Positions 34,026 through 43,466 of a stretch of DNA of 64,000 nt are shown piece by piece. Below the pieces are notes generated by a model. That model was not told where the DNA came from, did not search any database, and saw only the letters and a list, made by a program, of their open reading frames with translations. Positions within the stretch are counted from its first letter, which is position 1; every line of letters starts with the position of its first letter. Origin of the DNA: Pontiellaceae bacterium B12227 (lineage in GTDB: Bacteria; Verrucomicrobiota; Kiritimatiellia; Kiritimatiellales; Pontiellaceae). The DNA is taken from the NCBI GenBank assembly GCA_029432775.1, contig JAROAZ010000012.1:62001-126000 (forward strand). Reading direction: 5' to 3'. Made by a program: the position numbers and the translations under genes.

Positions 34026-34111
34026 CCTTATTAAGTGCAATCAGATCTTAATCCTCAGTTTGCACGAATGACCACGCCTCAATCGTCACTTCACTTTTTT
34101 TACATTTTTAT

Positions 34112-34139
34112 GTCACTCCATTCGTTTCATTGGCGTTAG
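34112..34139 (+). promoter_or_regulatory. GTCAC-N17-CGTT promoter-like element
   Basis: GTCAC, 15 bp, GGCGTTAG, 101 bp before the start at 34,238. Confidence 0.7.
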
Positions 34140-34237
34140 AGGGGTGTTGGTGCGGAATCTTTTTGAGTAGAATTGTACTTTTCATTAAGGTTTTCGGATG
34201 TTTTGCATGCAAATAAGGCAACCAAGGAGAAAGAGGA

Positions 34238-36787
34238 ATGGAAAAAAAAGTATTTAGTTTGATCGCTGCATTAGTGGTCGGAACCATGGGGGTACAGGCG
34301 CAAACTCAGACCTGGGATCCCGATGGAAATGATGCCAGTGACGGCGGAGCTGGAACCTGGGACACCACCACGGGAAACTGGATAACGGCTTCTCCGTGGG
34401 TGAATGGAAACAACGCCATTTTCGGCGATGCCGGTGCGAACTACAACGTAACCGTTGCCGCTGGTGGCGTCACGGTCGGCGATCTGGCCTATACGGGAAC
34501 GCACAGACTTCTGTTTCTGGCGGAGGCCGACAACAATGGCATGATCAACATCAAATCCGGTGGTGCCACCTGGGACACAGGCGGCGGCGAGATCCTGCTC
34601 CTGGCCAACACGTCCGCCGACTCCTCGCTTTCCATCGGCAGCGGCGATACGCTGACGGTTAACGGCGGCGGCACCTTCAACACAGGGGAGAAGCCCACCG
34701 GGGCCTCCTGGGTAGCTGCCGGAGCCACCCTCGACATCACCGAAGCAACGACCCTTAAGGGGAATGCCGCCAGCGTAGGTGCGTTCAGCACAGTCAAGCT
34801 GGCCGGCGGGAGCAAGTTTGTCCATGAACGCAACGGTGATCAAAGCTATGCGAACAACTGGGAACTGGGGGCCGGAACGGTCACTTTCGACAACAGATGG
34901 GGAAGAAACTACAACCTGAACGGGGTTGTCTCCGGAGATGGAGGACTCAAGGCTCAGAATATGGCGAACTATGAATTAAGGTTGTACGGAAACAATACCT
35001 TTTCGGGCGGCCTGGAAGTCAGCACGGCCTCGCGGGTCGTCGTTCAGGAAGCCAGCGATCTGGGCAGTGTGGATAACGATATCACGTTGTCGGGTGGAGG
35101 AATCCTCAAGGCGGAGGGCGTAGACTTTGGCAACTCCCGGGACATTATTCTGAGCGGCGCAGGAGGATCCATTATCAATGCCGGCGTCAATACGTTCGGC
35201 GGAAAGATTACCGGTGACGGCAATCTTCAGATCGGCAATTCCGTGTATTCGGGCAATGTCAACACCATGACCCTTACCGGCAATTCCGACTATACCGGTT
35301 CCACGACCATCGAGCGGGGTACGCTTGCGCTGGGTATCAACGATGCGCTTTCCACCAATACCGTGGTGACGATCGGCGGGGGTGGAAGCACATCCCGGCT
35401 GGATATGAACGGCTATGACCAGACGATTGCCGGGCTTACTATCGCCGGTTCCAATACACGTGTGATTAGAAACAACTCCGCAACAGATTCTACGCTGACC
35501 CTCAATGTGGCCGCCGGCGAAAGCTATTCCTACGGTGCCAACATCGAAGGCAGCGGTACCATTAACATCGCCAAAACCGGCGATGGATTGCAGAGCATCT
35601 ACCGGTCTGCAGGTTTCACTACCGCCATCGGAGACCTTGCGGCGAATGGCGGCACCCTGGTTTGGGATGTGGCCAGTGGGGAAATCGGCGGCGCAGTAAG
35701 TGTTGGCGCGGCCGGTACGCTACAGGTTGGTAACGGTGGAACCACCGGTACCATTGACGATAAGAATGTGGCCAACAGTGGTTTGGTTCATGTGAACCGC
35801 TCGGATGACACCAGCTATGCCGGTGTGATCAGCGGAACAGGTGGCATGAAAGTCACCGGTGGCGGTACGCACACCCTTAATGCCTCCCAGACCTACACCG
35901 GCGATACTGAGATTGATCTCGGCAGAATCACCGCCGGAGTGGCCAACGCCCTTTCGAGCGATACCGTACTGAGGGTCGGCGGTGCATCCGGCGGTAGCTC
36001 CCTTTTTGAAATGAACGGGCTGGATCAACAGGTCGGTGGGTTGCAGTCGGTCGGCAGCGTCCAGACCCGGGCTATCGACAATAACGGGGGCAGCGATGCA
36101 ACCCTTACTGTCAATGTGGGCACGGGCGAGAGCTATGACTGGAATTCAAACTTCAGAGGTGGCAATGCCGTCAATTTTGTTAAGACCGGCGACGGAACAC
36201 AGATCATGACCAAGGCCAATTATACTACTGCTCTCGGCGATGTGACGGTAAACGGTGGCGAGCTGGTTTGGAATTCGACCGTTGGCGGTGGTTCGGCCAT
36301 GAGTGGCACGATGACGGTCGGCTTGAATGGCACGCTGAGCGGAAGCGGCCTTATTGAAGGCGCCACTTCAGTGGCCGGCAGCCTGAATCCCGGCAACAGC
36401 CCCGGAACGATGACCTTTAACGATGCCCTGACGCTGGAGTCCACCGCGACCCTGACGCTGGAGTTTATCAGCACCACAGCTGGAGACTTTGATGTGCTGG
36501 CCAATGACGGTGGCGATGTGCTTACTGCCGGCGGTGTGCTGGAACTGGTGAACCTGGGCTATACGGCTCAGAACGGTGACTCCTTCCTGGTTTTTGATAA
36601 CTGGGCTGACTTTTCCGGAAGTTTCAGCAGCGTTACCGCCCCCGACCTGGGCGGTGGTTTGAGCTTCGATACCTCCAACCTGCTGGTTGACGGAACGATC
36701 AGCGTGATTCCGGAACCGGCGACGCTGGGGCTGGTGGCTTTGATGGGCGGTTCGCTCTTCTGGGTCCGCCGAATCTTCATGGTCTAA
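34238..36787 (+). CDS. Autotransporter-repeat beta-helix protein with PEP-CTERM sorting signal
   Basis: 849 residues with a signal peptide (VFSLIAALVVGTMGVQAQ). The body consists of passenger-associated-type beta repeats such as NTFSGGLEVSTASRVVV, LTGNSDYTGSTTIERGTLALG and YTGDTEIDLGRITAG, which build a long right-handed beta-helix. The C-terminus is a PEP-CTERM signal: IPEPAT, a hydrophobic helix, then WVRR. Such proteins are processed by an exosortase and are associated with exopolysaccharide. The usual autotransporter barrel is absent. It has its own GTCAC-N17-CGTT element and a strong terminator. A related protein at 40,977 lacks the PEP-CTERM. The role is probably surface matrix or glycan contact; no enzyme motif is visible. 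Confidence 0.85.
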   Translation: MEKKVFSLIAALVVGTMGVQAQTQTWDPDGNDASDGGAGTWDTTTGNWITASPWVNGNNAIFGDAGANYNVTVAAGGVTVGDLAYTGTHRLLFLAEADNNGMINIKSGGATWDTGGGEILLLANTSADSSLSIGSGDTLTVNGGGTFNTGEKPTGASWVAAGATLDITEATTLKGNAASVGAFSTVKLAGGSKFVHERNGDQSYANNWELGAGTVTFDNRWGRNYNLNGVVSGDGGLKAQNMANYELRLYGNNTFSGGLEVSTASRVVVQEASDLGSVDNDITLSGGGILKAEGVDFGNSRDIILSGAGGSIINAGVNTFGGKITGDGNLQIGNSVYSGNVNTMTLTGNSDYTGSTTIERGTLALGINDALSTNTVVTIGGGGSTSRLDMNGYDQTIAGLTIAGSNTRVIRNNSATDSTLTLNVAAGESYSYGANIEGSGTINIAKTGDGLQSIYRSAGFTTAIGDLAANGGTLVWDVASGEIGGAVSVGAAGTLQVGNGGTTGTIDDKNVANSGLVHVNRSDDTSYAGVISGTGGMKVTGGGTHTLNASQTYTGDTEIDLGRITAGVANALSSDTVLRVGGASGGSSLFEMNGLDQQVGGLQSVGSVQTRAIDNNGGSDATLTVNVGTGESYDWNSNFRGGNAVNFVKTGDGTQIMTKANYTTALGDVTVNGGELVWNSTVGGGSAMSGTMTVGLNGTLSGSGLIEGATSVAGSLNPGNSPGTMTFNDALTLESTATLTLEFISTTAGDFDVLANDGGDVLTAGGVLELVNLGYTAQNGDSFLVFDNWADFSGSFSSVTAPDLGGGLSFDTSNLLVDGTISVIPEPATLGLVALMGGSLFWVRRIFMV

Positions 36788-36796
36788 AGAAGTTTT

Positions 36797-36811
36797 TTCC
36801 AACCCTTGGAA
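36797..36811. repeat. TTCCAA-N3-TTGGAA palindrome (perfect arms, intergenic)
   Basis: Spacer CCC, 9 bp after the PEP-CTERM gene stop, running into the terminator stem at 36810. Confidence 0.9.
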
Positions 36812-36843
36812 GGCCGCCCGTTTTGACGCGAGGCGGCCTTTTT
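36810..36843 (+). terminator. Terminator of the PEP-CTERM gene
   Basis: The stem AAGGCCGCC/GGCGGCCTT (36810-36818 with 36832-36840) ends in a short T-tract. Confidence 0.85.
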
Positions 36844-36893
36844 CGTTGGAGTTCAAAAAACCGAAGCGAGGAGTTAACCTAAATTCGGGAATA

Positions 36894-37051
36894 GAACCAC
36901 GGATACACGCGGATGGACACTGATGTTCAACAAGTTATGAAACTGGTTCCGCTCACCTTCAGGAGTAGGCTCCAATTTTCTGCATCCTGCTCTGCTATCC
37001 GTGTTTATCGGCAATTGATCGCTATTCGCTCGCAATGGCTATCCGTGGTTC
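36894..37051. repeat. MITE-like element with terminal inverted repeats
   Basis: GAACCACGGATA at 36894-36905 is exactly complementary to TATCCGTGGTTC at 37040-37051. The interior holds further ATCCGTGT-like words. About 158 bp, non-coding. A related fragment (AATCCGTGTTAATTCGTGTT) lies at 26151-26170, which suggests a dispersed family. Confidence 0.55.
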
Positions 37052-37299
37052 ATTTCTGCTTCTAGGGTTAACCGTCTGATTGGGTAGGTAGACCGATTGG
37101 GCAGGTTCGCCTATCTTGTTCCTACGTTTCAAAAGCCGATTCTTATATAGGCTCACGGCTTCGTTGGGAGTTTTGTAACAACTCTTTTGAAATGTTTTCT
37201 GAATGAATAAGCCCGGATAGTTGAACAAGTTAAGGCGGTTTGGGTCTGTAGAAGAGGTTGTCGTCACTTTTTCGCACTTCAGGTTCTACCGCAGACCGT
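37052..37299. other. Gene-free stretch before the M60 peptidase promoter
   Basis: I see no gene or RNA here. A long open frame runs from 37258 into the peptidase gene. The promoter-like element at 37300 and the signal peptide place the real start at 37363. Confidence 0.5.
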
Positions 37300-37327
37300 G
37301 TCATTTTCAACATACAGCCGGCGTTTA
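37300..37327 (+). promoter_or_regulatory. GTCAC-N17-CGTT promoter-like element (GTCAT variant)
   Basis: GTCAT, 15 bp, GGCGTTTA, 38 bp before the ATG at 37363. It lies inside the longest open frame and so supports the shorter gene start. Confidence 0.65.
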
Positions 37328-37362
37328 AGCGGGTATTCCGGGTAGGAGTATTGAGGAAAAAT

Positions 37363-40300
37363 ATGACTTTTTTGAATAAACCAGTGCAATTTAAACTTTT
37401 GATGGTTCTGTCGTTGCTGTCGGCAATGTATGTGTCGGCTTCGAGCACGATTATTGCCGGATGGCATGATTTCAATGATGCTTATGGGCTGTATAAAACG
37501 GCGGCTTCTCCGAAATCAGCGGATGAATATTTAGGCGGTATAACCGCCTCGCTGTATGGGGGGGACGGTACCCGGGATACCTGGGGCTCAACCGATGGTA
37601 CCTACGGAGTTTTAAACGCGGTTGAGACTTCAGCCACGGACGGGTCGATGTCGCACCGAACGGATAAGCCGAATATGTATATGACCCTGGTGAATAATAC
37701 GGGTTCGGATGCAGTGCTGGAGAGTGTGGTATTCGACCTTGCGAGTGTTCTGACGAGTTCGCCGAAGGATATTACCCTGTTTTACGACAGCGGCGACCTG
37801 ACGGATGCCGACAATACGCAGATTAATTCCGCGACCGGCGTGAATTCGAACGGGTTGGGGAAGGTGAGCGACTATCAGGATTTTGATTGGTCGCTGGCGG
37901 CACTGAGTGATCAAACACTGGCGTCGGGCGAGTCGGCTGTGTTTCGTTTAACGGTGGCAAACGCGGGGAACAATGTTCAGGCCCTGGCTTTGGACAACAT
38001 CGCCATCATCGGGCAGGGCACCGCGGGCGACCCGCTGGTTGCATCGATGACGGCGCTGAAAAACCATATTACGGGATCCGCCACGTTGACGGCTTCTCAG
38101 ATTACGGCCCAGGCCGATATCTTTGCATCCTATGCTGATGAGGTAGGGGATTCTGCCGCAACGATTACCCAGGCGCTTGATCTGGTTGAAACCTATGAAA
38201 CAGAAGTCGGTTATCTTTTTAATTCCGGCGAATTTTCCCGCACGGATGCCTCCACTCAGGTCAAGGCGCTTCGCCTGGCGATGTTCGGCGTCTACCAGTC
38301 CATTATAGACGATGTTTACGATGCGTCGAATCTGGCCAGCCACCGTGCTTTGCTGGACGGTTATAAGTTTGAGTCCGCCGACTATTTTCCGGGAGCAGTT
38401 GCCCCGCCCGCCGATACGAACGCCGTATATTCAGTACAGATCAACGCTTCGCAGCCCGAAGCATGGGGCTATGACGTCTCTTTTCAGTACGAAGCGGCCC
38501 GCCGGCCGACCGGTGCCTACCTGGCTCCCGGCAGTATCGCCACGGTTACGGTACCGGCGGCGCTCGTCGGCAAGGGATACGAGATTCGCATCGGCGCTCA
38601 TGTGGCCGACCTCAAAAACAGACCGAATATTTACAAGCGGTTAAACCGGGTTTCATTAACCTATCCGATCAACTCCACTACGACGGAGATCGCCAGTCCG
38701 CTCGGTGGCGGGATCTATATCGAGGTGCCGTACGGTATTGAGGAGGGACTGGTGACGGTTGAATTTAAAAACACCGTGCGCGCCCCGTTTTATTCCAACT
38801 CCTCCGCCCGCCAGACCACGCTTTCCGAATGGCAGAACACCGAACGCAGTCATCCCGGTGCATGGGCCGATTTTGAGACCGACAAGTTTATGCTCACGGT
38901 CCCCACCGACTGGATCTATGCCTACAACGACCCCGTGACGCTGATGAGCAACTGGGACAAAGCAATGGATGCGTGCTCCGATCTGCAGGGCCTTCCGCGC
39001 ATCCGGCCGAAAACGGTGCTCTACTGCATCATCGATGTCACGCTGGATGCCAATGTTTTCTCACCCGGCTATCCGCAGTCGAACGACAACTACAACCCCA
39101 CTTCGTCGGCAGGCGGCAACAAAAGCCACGACTATCTCAATGGTCCCAAGTTTGCAGGCTATCACCATCTGCATGAATTCGGGCATGCCGCCTACGTCAC
39201 CAAATTCCGCGGGGAACTTGAAGCGCTGGTCAACTTCTTCTATGTGCCGGTACACCACCGCATGTTCGGTGTCAGCCTCGACGAAGCATTCGGCCGCTCC
39301 ATCGGCAACTATAACAGCCGGAACATCAGTCGCGACCAGGCCGCCTTATCGTGGATTCTTTCCGAGAACTTTCAGGCCGGCTATGAAATGGACTATTCAA
39401 ACACGACCAATAACCAGTTTAAATACCAGCACCGGGGCTACGGCAAATATGTCGAAATTGCCGGGCTGTTCGGCTGGGATGCACTGAGCAATTTCTGGCA
39501 TTCGGTCGCGGTCGATGCCGAAAACGGCACTACCTATTCCCGGAACTCCGATCCGGTGGACAGCCGCATTCTGCGTATGTCCCGTGCGGCAGGCTGCGAC
39601 CTGTCCCCGCTGATCCATTTCTGGGGAATTCATCCGGTGAATGCGTCCGGCCTCAAGGCCGATATCCTTGCAGAAGGTCTGCCGAAGTCGGCGCTGATCT
39701 ATGACCGGCTCCAGTACTACCAATCGATTGTTCCCATGAATGCCGCCGGCTTTGATGCGCACTACCAGATTTTTAAAGCCGCCGGGATCAAGAACAGCGA
39801 ATCGAACTGGTACCAAACCAATCGAACCGCCTGGAACTCGACACTTGGTAACCTGACGGTTTCACGCGTGCAGGAAATCATCGACGAGTATTTCCCGAAC
39901 GGCCGTCCGGCGGCCGGCGAAGTGCAGTCGCTGCCCTATGCCGAAAGTTTTGAAACCGATCTCGGTGCCTGGGTGCAATCGGTTGCCGACGATTATGACT
40001 GGTCGCTCAACAGCGGCTATACCGAAACCGGCAATACCGGGCCAAGCGGGGCTTCGGACGGAACGCAATATCTCTATCTGGAGGGGCATGATAACGGAAT
40101 CAAATATAAGACGGCCTCGGTGGAATGCCTATTTGATCTCAGCTTGGTAGACCATGCGGAGCTGACATTTGATTATCATATGTACGGAACCTATATTGAT
40201 TACCTGTCGGTCGATGTCTCCGACGGAACCACCTGGACTTCCAATGTCTGGAACCGCTCGAACCAGCATCATTTCAGCAGCGAGGCGGCGTGGTCCAATG

Positions 40301-40806
40301 CGGTGGTTGATCTAACCCCTTATGTCGGTAACGACGCGGTAACCATTCGTTTTAGAGGCAAGCAGAAGGAGTGGCATGCTGCCGATACGGCCATTGACAA
40401 TATAACCGTTACTGGCGCCGTTTTTACCCCGTATGAACAATGGGCGGTTGGTATGTTTGACGGATCCGCCCCCGGAACCGACCAATCCGCCACGGGCAAT
40501 CCGGACGGGGACGGCTTGAACAATATGCAGGAATGGGCGCTGGTGACGGACCCCATGACGGCCGATGCACCTCCGATGGACATCACGATTAACGACCCGA
40601 ACTTGATTGTGGTTTACGAGCGCCGGATTGACAGCGGTCTGACCGTGCGCGCCGGCTGGGCGGAATCGCCGACTTCCACCGTTTGGCGCTTGAATGGTGA
40701 TGGCCTGACTGAGGTTTCAATCGGAACGAGCGGGGATGTGCAGACGATGGCTGTGCTGGTTCCTCTCGATGAAGACCGGAAATTTATCCGATTGGAAGTG
40801 CAGTAA
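37363..40806 (+). CDS. Secreted M60-like (enhancin-type) metallopeptidase
   Basis: 1,147 residues from the ATG at 37363 (TTGAGG upstream) with the signal peptide MTFLNKPVQFKLLMVLSLLS. Residues about 25-215 form a beta-rich domain (WHDFNDAYGLY...). The M60-like region includes RRPTGAYLAPGSIATVTVP and GGGIYIEVPYG. The zinc motif HEFGH is at residues 604-608, with a downstream SLDEAFGRSIGN that offers the third ligand. M60 peptidases cleave mucin-type O-glycoproteins. From about 858 a MAM-like beta-sandwich (LPYAESFETDLGAWVQ) is followed by an EF-hand-like ATGNPDGDGLNNMQEW segment and a terminal domain ending KFIRLEVQ. This cassette is shared with three glycosidases of the locus. It should attack the protein part of a glycoconjugate. 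Confidence 0.8.
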   Translation: MTFLNKPVQFKLLMVLSLLSAMYVSASSTIIAGWHDFNDAYGLYKTAASPKSADEYLGGITASLYGGDGTRDTWGSTDGTYGVLNAVETSATDGSMSHRTDKPNMYMTLVNNTGSDAVLESVVFDLASVLTSSPKDITLFYDSGDLTDADNTQINSATGVNSNGLGKVSDYQDFDWSLAALSDQTLASGESAVFRLTVANAGNNVQALALDNIAIIGQGTAGDPLVASMTALKNHITGSATLTASQITAQADIFASYADEVGDSAATITQALDLVETYETEVGYLFNSGEFSRTDASTQVKALRLAMFGVYQSIIDDVYDASNLASHRALLDGYKFESADYFPGAVAPPADTNAVYSVQINASQPEAWGYDVSFQYEAARRPTGAYLAPGSIATVTVPAALVGKGYEIRIGAHVADLKNRPNIYKRLNRVSLTYPINSTTTEIASPLGGGIYIEVPYGIEEGLVTVEFKNTVRAPFYSNSSARQTTLSEWQNTERSHPGAWADFETDKFMLTVPTDWIYAYNDPVTLMSNWDKAMDACSDLQGLPRIRPKTVLYCIIDVTLDANVFSPGYPQSNDNYNPTSSAGGNKSHDYLNGPKFAGYHHLHEFGHAAYVTKFRGELEALVNFFYVPVHHRMFGVSLDEAFGRSIGNYNSRNISRDQAALSWILSENFQAGYEMDYSNTTNNQFKYQHRGYGKYVEIAGLFGWDALSNFWHSVAVDAENGTTYSRNSDPVDSRILRMSRAAGCDLSPLIHFWGIHPVNASGLKADILAEGLPKSALIYDRLQYYQSIVPMNAAGFDAHYQIFKAAGIKNSESNWYQTNRTAWNSTLGNLTVSRVQEIIDEYFPNGRPAAGEVQSLPYAESFETDLGAWVQSVADDYDWSLNSGYTETGNTGPSGASDGTQYLYLEGHDNGIKYKTASVECLFDLSLVDHAELTFDYHMYGTYIDYLSVDVSDGTTWTSNVWNRSNQHHFSSEAAWSNAVVDLTPYVGNDAVTIRFRGKQKEWHAADTAIDNITVTGAVFTPYEQWAVGMFDGSAPGTDQSATGNPDGDGLNNMQEWALVTDPMTADAPPMDITINDPNLIVVYERRIDSGLTVRAGWAESPTSTVWRLNGDGLTEVSIGTSGDVQTMAVLVPLDEDRKFIRLEVQ

Positions 40807-40869
40807 AGGCGGGTAGAGGAGGTTTTCGGAAACCAGATTTCCGGCGGATTTATTTTTTTTGAATTTTGT

Positions 40870-40897
40870 GTCACCTCACGGCCTCTACCGGCGTTTA
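40870..40897 (+). promoter_or_regulatory. GTCAC-N17-CGTT promoter-like element
   Basis: GTCAC, 15 bp, GGCGTTTA, 82 bp before the start at 40,977. Confidence 0.7.
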
Positions 40898-40976
40898 GGG
40901 ATTTGTTGCAGGGGTTTCTTCCAGTGATGAAATCCAAATAAGAGCGAGTGAAACTACAAACAGCAGGAGGATCAGG

Positions 40977-43379
40977 ATGAATAAGATTAAATTACTCACA
41001 TGTTGCGTAACAATCGCGGCATTGCAGGCATCGATCGTGCAGGCCCAGTTGACCTGGGACGTTACTACCGGCGACGGAGTGATCGTTCATACGAATGGAG
41101 TTTGGGATACAACTACAGCAAACTGGACAACGGATGATGGTGCCAGTAATGAAGTCTGGGTGGACGGTACGAATGCCGTTTTCACTCATAATACCAATAA
41201 CGCCCAGCTCGTCGTCGATGTGGATGCCGGCATTACGGTTGGAGATCTCACGGTTTCCCCTTCAAACGGGAACGGAAACGTCATCTTGCGCGGCCTGGCC
41301 GATAATACCCAGATGACCGTGGCGCCGGGCGGTGCCACATGGGCGCTGGGCGGTCGGTATCTGGAGACGTTGAACAACACGTCCCAGGACCTTTTCCTCT
41401 CAATGACCGCCGGCGACACCCTGACGGTCACCGATGGCGGTGCTACCGGCGGCACCTTCGATACGGGTGAAAAACCCACTGGTGCCACCTGGCTGGTTGA
41501 TGATTGTACGCTGGACTTCCAGGCAGAGAACGGGGTTTTCAAGGGTAATAACGCCAGCGTTGGCCGTTTTAAAACCGTTAAGTTTGCTGATAATACAACG
41601 TATGTCCATGATCGTAACGGCAACCAGACTTATGCCAATGACTGGGACCTCGGAACCGGAACGGTTACCTTCCAGAACAGATGGGCAAACAACGGAAGCG
41701 TCAACCTCAGTGGTGTGGTCAGTGGCTCGGGCACCTGGGTGATTGCATGTAATGCCACCCGGTATGTGCGCCCCATGAGCACCAACAACACCTTCTCCGG
41801 AACCTATATTGTAGGAACGGCCAACAAGCCTGGTGCGGAGCTGCTGAACTACAATACTGACCGCGCATATGGTCCCGTGCCTGCGAGCGTTGTGTCCAAC
41901 TACTTTACGCTGGTAAACGGCGGTGAGCTGAAGCTCAACGGTTTCGAAATCAATGCGAACCGTGGTATCACCCTGGATGGCTCCGGTAAAATCATCAATA
42001 ACACCGGTCCTACCGTCTACGGCGGAAAGATCACCGGCGACGGCCAGCTCATCGTAGGCCGCAACGAAGGATCGGATGGAAACCAGCTGTTCCTTTATTC
42101 TGATACGAGCGATTATACCGGTGGAACCCGTGTTTGGCAGGGTTCGCTCAAGATTGGAATCGACAATGCATTGCCCAACGACGGTGTGCTGACCCTCGGC
42201 GGCGGCTCCAAGAATGGCCGGTTTTTCATGAATGGCTTCGACCAGACCATCGGCGGCCTGACGGTGGATGGCGGTAATACGAGAGAAATTGTTAACAACA
42301 CGACAACCAATGCGACCCTGACCTTCGATGTGGCCAGTGGAAAGACCTACAACTATCCGGGTAACTTTAACGGCTCCGGTGAGTTTGTCTTTGTGAAGGA
42401 AGGTGAAGGCACCCAGCGTCTGACACGTGGTGGCGGATTTTCTAAAGACCCGATTTCAATAACTGTTAACGCGGGTATTTTTGAACAAAGCTGCGGGGCT
42501 CTTTCCTCTCCGATCACGGTCAATTCCGGCGGAACGCTCGGTGGTGTCGGCACAACCCTCAGCAACGTGGTGGTCAATTCCGGCGGTTCCCTTGCTCCTG
42601 GGAATGCTGACGGTTGGAACTCGTTGAAATTCGGGGCTACTCTGGATATCAGCGGCATGATCGACGACAATGCCGGCGGACTGCAGATCGGATTCGGCGC
42701 GGCCAAAGATTCGATTATTGTAACCAATGCATCAGATACGGCTGTACTTGATATGAAAGGTTCTGGATTCTTTGACCTTGGATTCAGCGACTTCACCTTC
42801 ACGCACAACTCTAACTATGAATTGGCAAGCGGTAGCTATCCGATCCTGATTGCCGATTCGATCAACGGTAATCTGGATATAGCCGATCTGACCGGTGATG
42901 TCGGTGCATACGGTGCAACTGGCACACTGGCCCTGTCGAATGAAGCGTCTCAAGTTGTCATCTACCTCATCGTGGATGGTGCGGATACGTCTCCTTATGG
43001 TCTCTGGGCCACAAGCTACGGCCTCGAAACCGGCGACGAACTGGGACATGCGGATGAAGATGGATACAACAACTTCCAGGAATTTGCGTATGGCGGTGAC
43101 CCGACCAATACTGCAGATATCGGCTATGCTCCGGTGGCGGGATCTTCTGATGTAGGCGGAACCAATTGGCTCACGCTGGCCTATGGCTACCGTTCCGATA
43201 CGAATTCCGGCATCTCCTACGAATGTCTGACCACCGATAACCTGGTCATCGGTTCATGGACCAATGCGGGCATCACTGTGCTGGGAACCAACACGCTGGA
43301 TGGAACCTTTGATACCATTACCAATGCTATTCCGGTGGATGGTACGCAGGACTTCCTGGGCGTGTTCCTCGAAAAGTAG
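40977..43379 (+). CDS. Autotransporter-repeat beta-helix protein without PEP-CTERM
   Basis: 800 residues with a signal peptide (LLTCCVTIAALQASIVQAQ). It parallels the protein at 34,238 segment by segment: GVWDTTTANWTT, GDTLTVTDGGATGGTFDTGEK, AENGVFKGNNASVG, YVHDRNGNQTYANDWDLG, GGKITGDGQL, FMNGFDQTIGGL. The C-terminus differs. It has DELGHADEDGYNNFQEFAYGGDP, a calcium-loop-like stretch, then a small domain ending GTQDFLGVFLEK. So the two paralogues share a passenger but carry different sorting tails. Start: AGGAGG 8 bp before the ATG. It has a promoter-like element before it and a terminator after it, so it is monocistronic. Confidence 0.8.
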   Translation: MNKIKLLTCCVTIAALQASIVQAQLTWDVTTGDGVIVHTNGVWDTTTANWTTDDGASNEVWVDGTNAVFTHNTNNAQLVVDVDAGITVGDLTVSPSNGNGNVILRGLADNTQMTVAPGGATWALGGRYLETLNNTSQDLFLSMTAGDTLTVTDGGATGGTFDTGEKPTGATWLVDDCTLDFQAENGVFKGNNASVGRFKTVKFADNTTYVHDRNGNQTYANDWDLGTGTVTFQNRWANNGSVNLSGVVSGSGTWVIACNATRYVRPMSTNNTFSGTYIVGTANKPGAELLNYNTDRAYGPVPASVVSNYFTLVNGGELKLNGFEINANRGITLDGSGKIINNTGPTVYGGKITGDGQLIVGRNEGSDGNQLFLYSDTSDYTGGTRVWQGSLKIGIDNALPNDGVLTLGGGSKNGRFFMNGFDQTIGGLTVDGGNTREIVNNTTTNATLTFDVASGKTYNYPGNFNGSGEFVFVKEGEGTQRLTRGGGFSKDPISITVNAGIFEQSCGALSSPITVNSGGTLGGVGTTLSNVVVNSGGSLAPGNADGWNSLKFGATLDISGMIDDNAGGLQIGFGAAKDSIIVTNASDTAVLDMKGSGFFDLGFSDFTFTHNSNYELASGSYPILIADSINGNLDIADLTGDVGAYGATGTLALSNEASQVVIYLIVDGADTSPYGLWATSYGLETGDELGHADEDGYNNFQEFAYGGDPTNTADIGYAPVAGSSDVGGTNWLTLAYGYRSDTNSGISYECLTTDNLVIGSWTNAGITVLGTNTLDGTFDTITNAIPVDGTQDFLGVFLEK

Positions 43380-43410
43380 AGAATAAACCCTGAAATAGTA
43401 AACATTGCGA

Positions 43411-43447
43411 AGGCCGGGAGATCAAATGATGTCCCGGCCTTTTTTTA
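43411..43447 (+). terminator. Terminator after the second beta-helix protein
   Basis: The stem AGGCCGGGA/TCCCGGCCT (43411-43419 with 43432-43440) has a 12-nt loop and a run of seven or more T. Confidence 0.92.
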
Positions 43448-43466
43448 ATTTTTAGAGGCTTAATTC

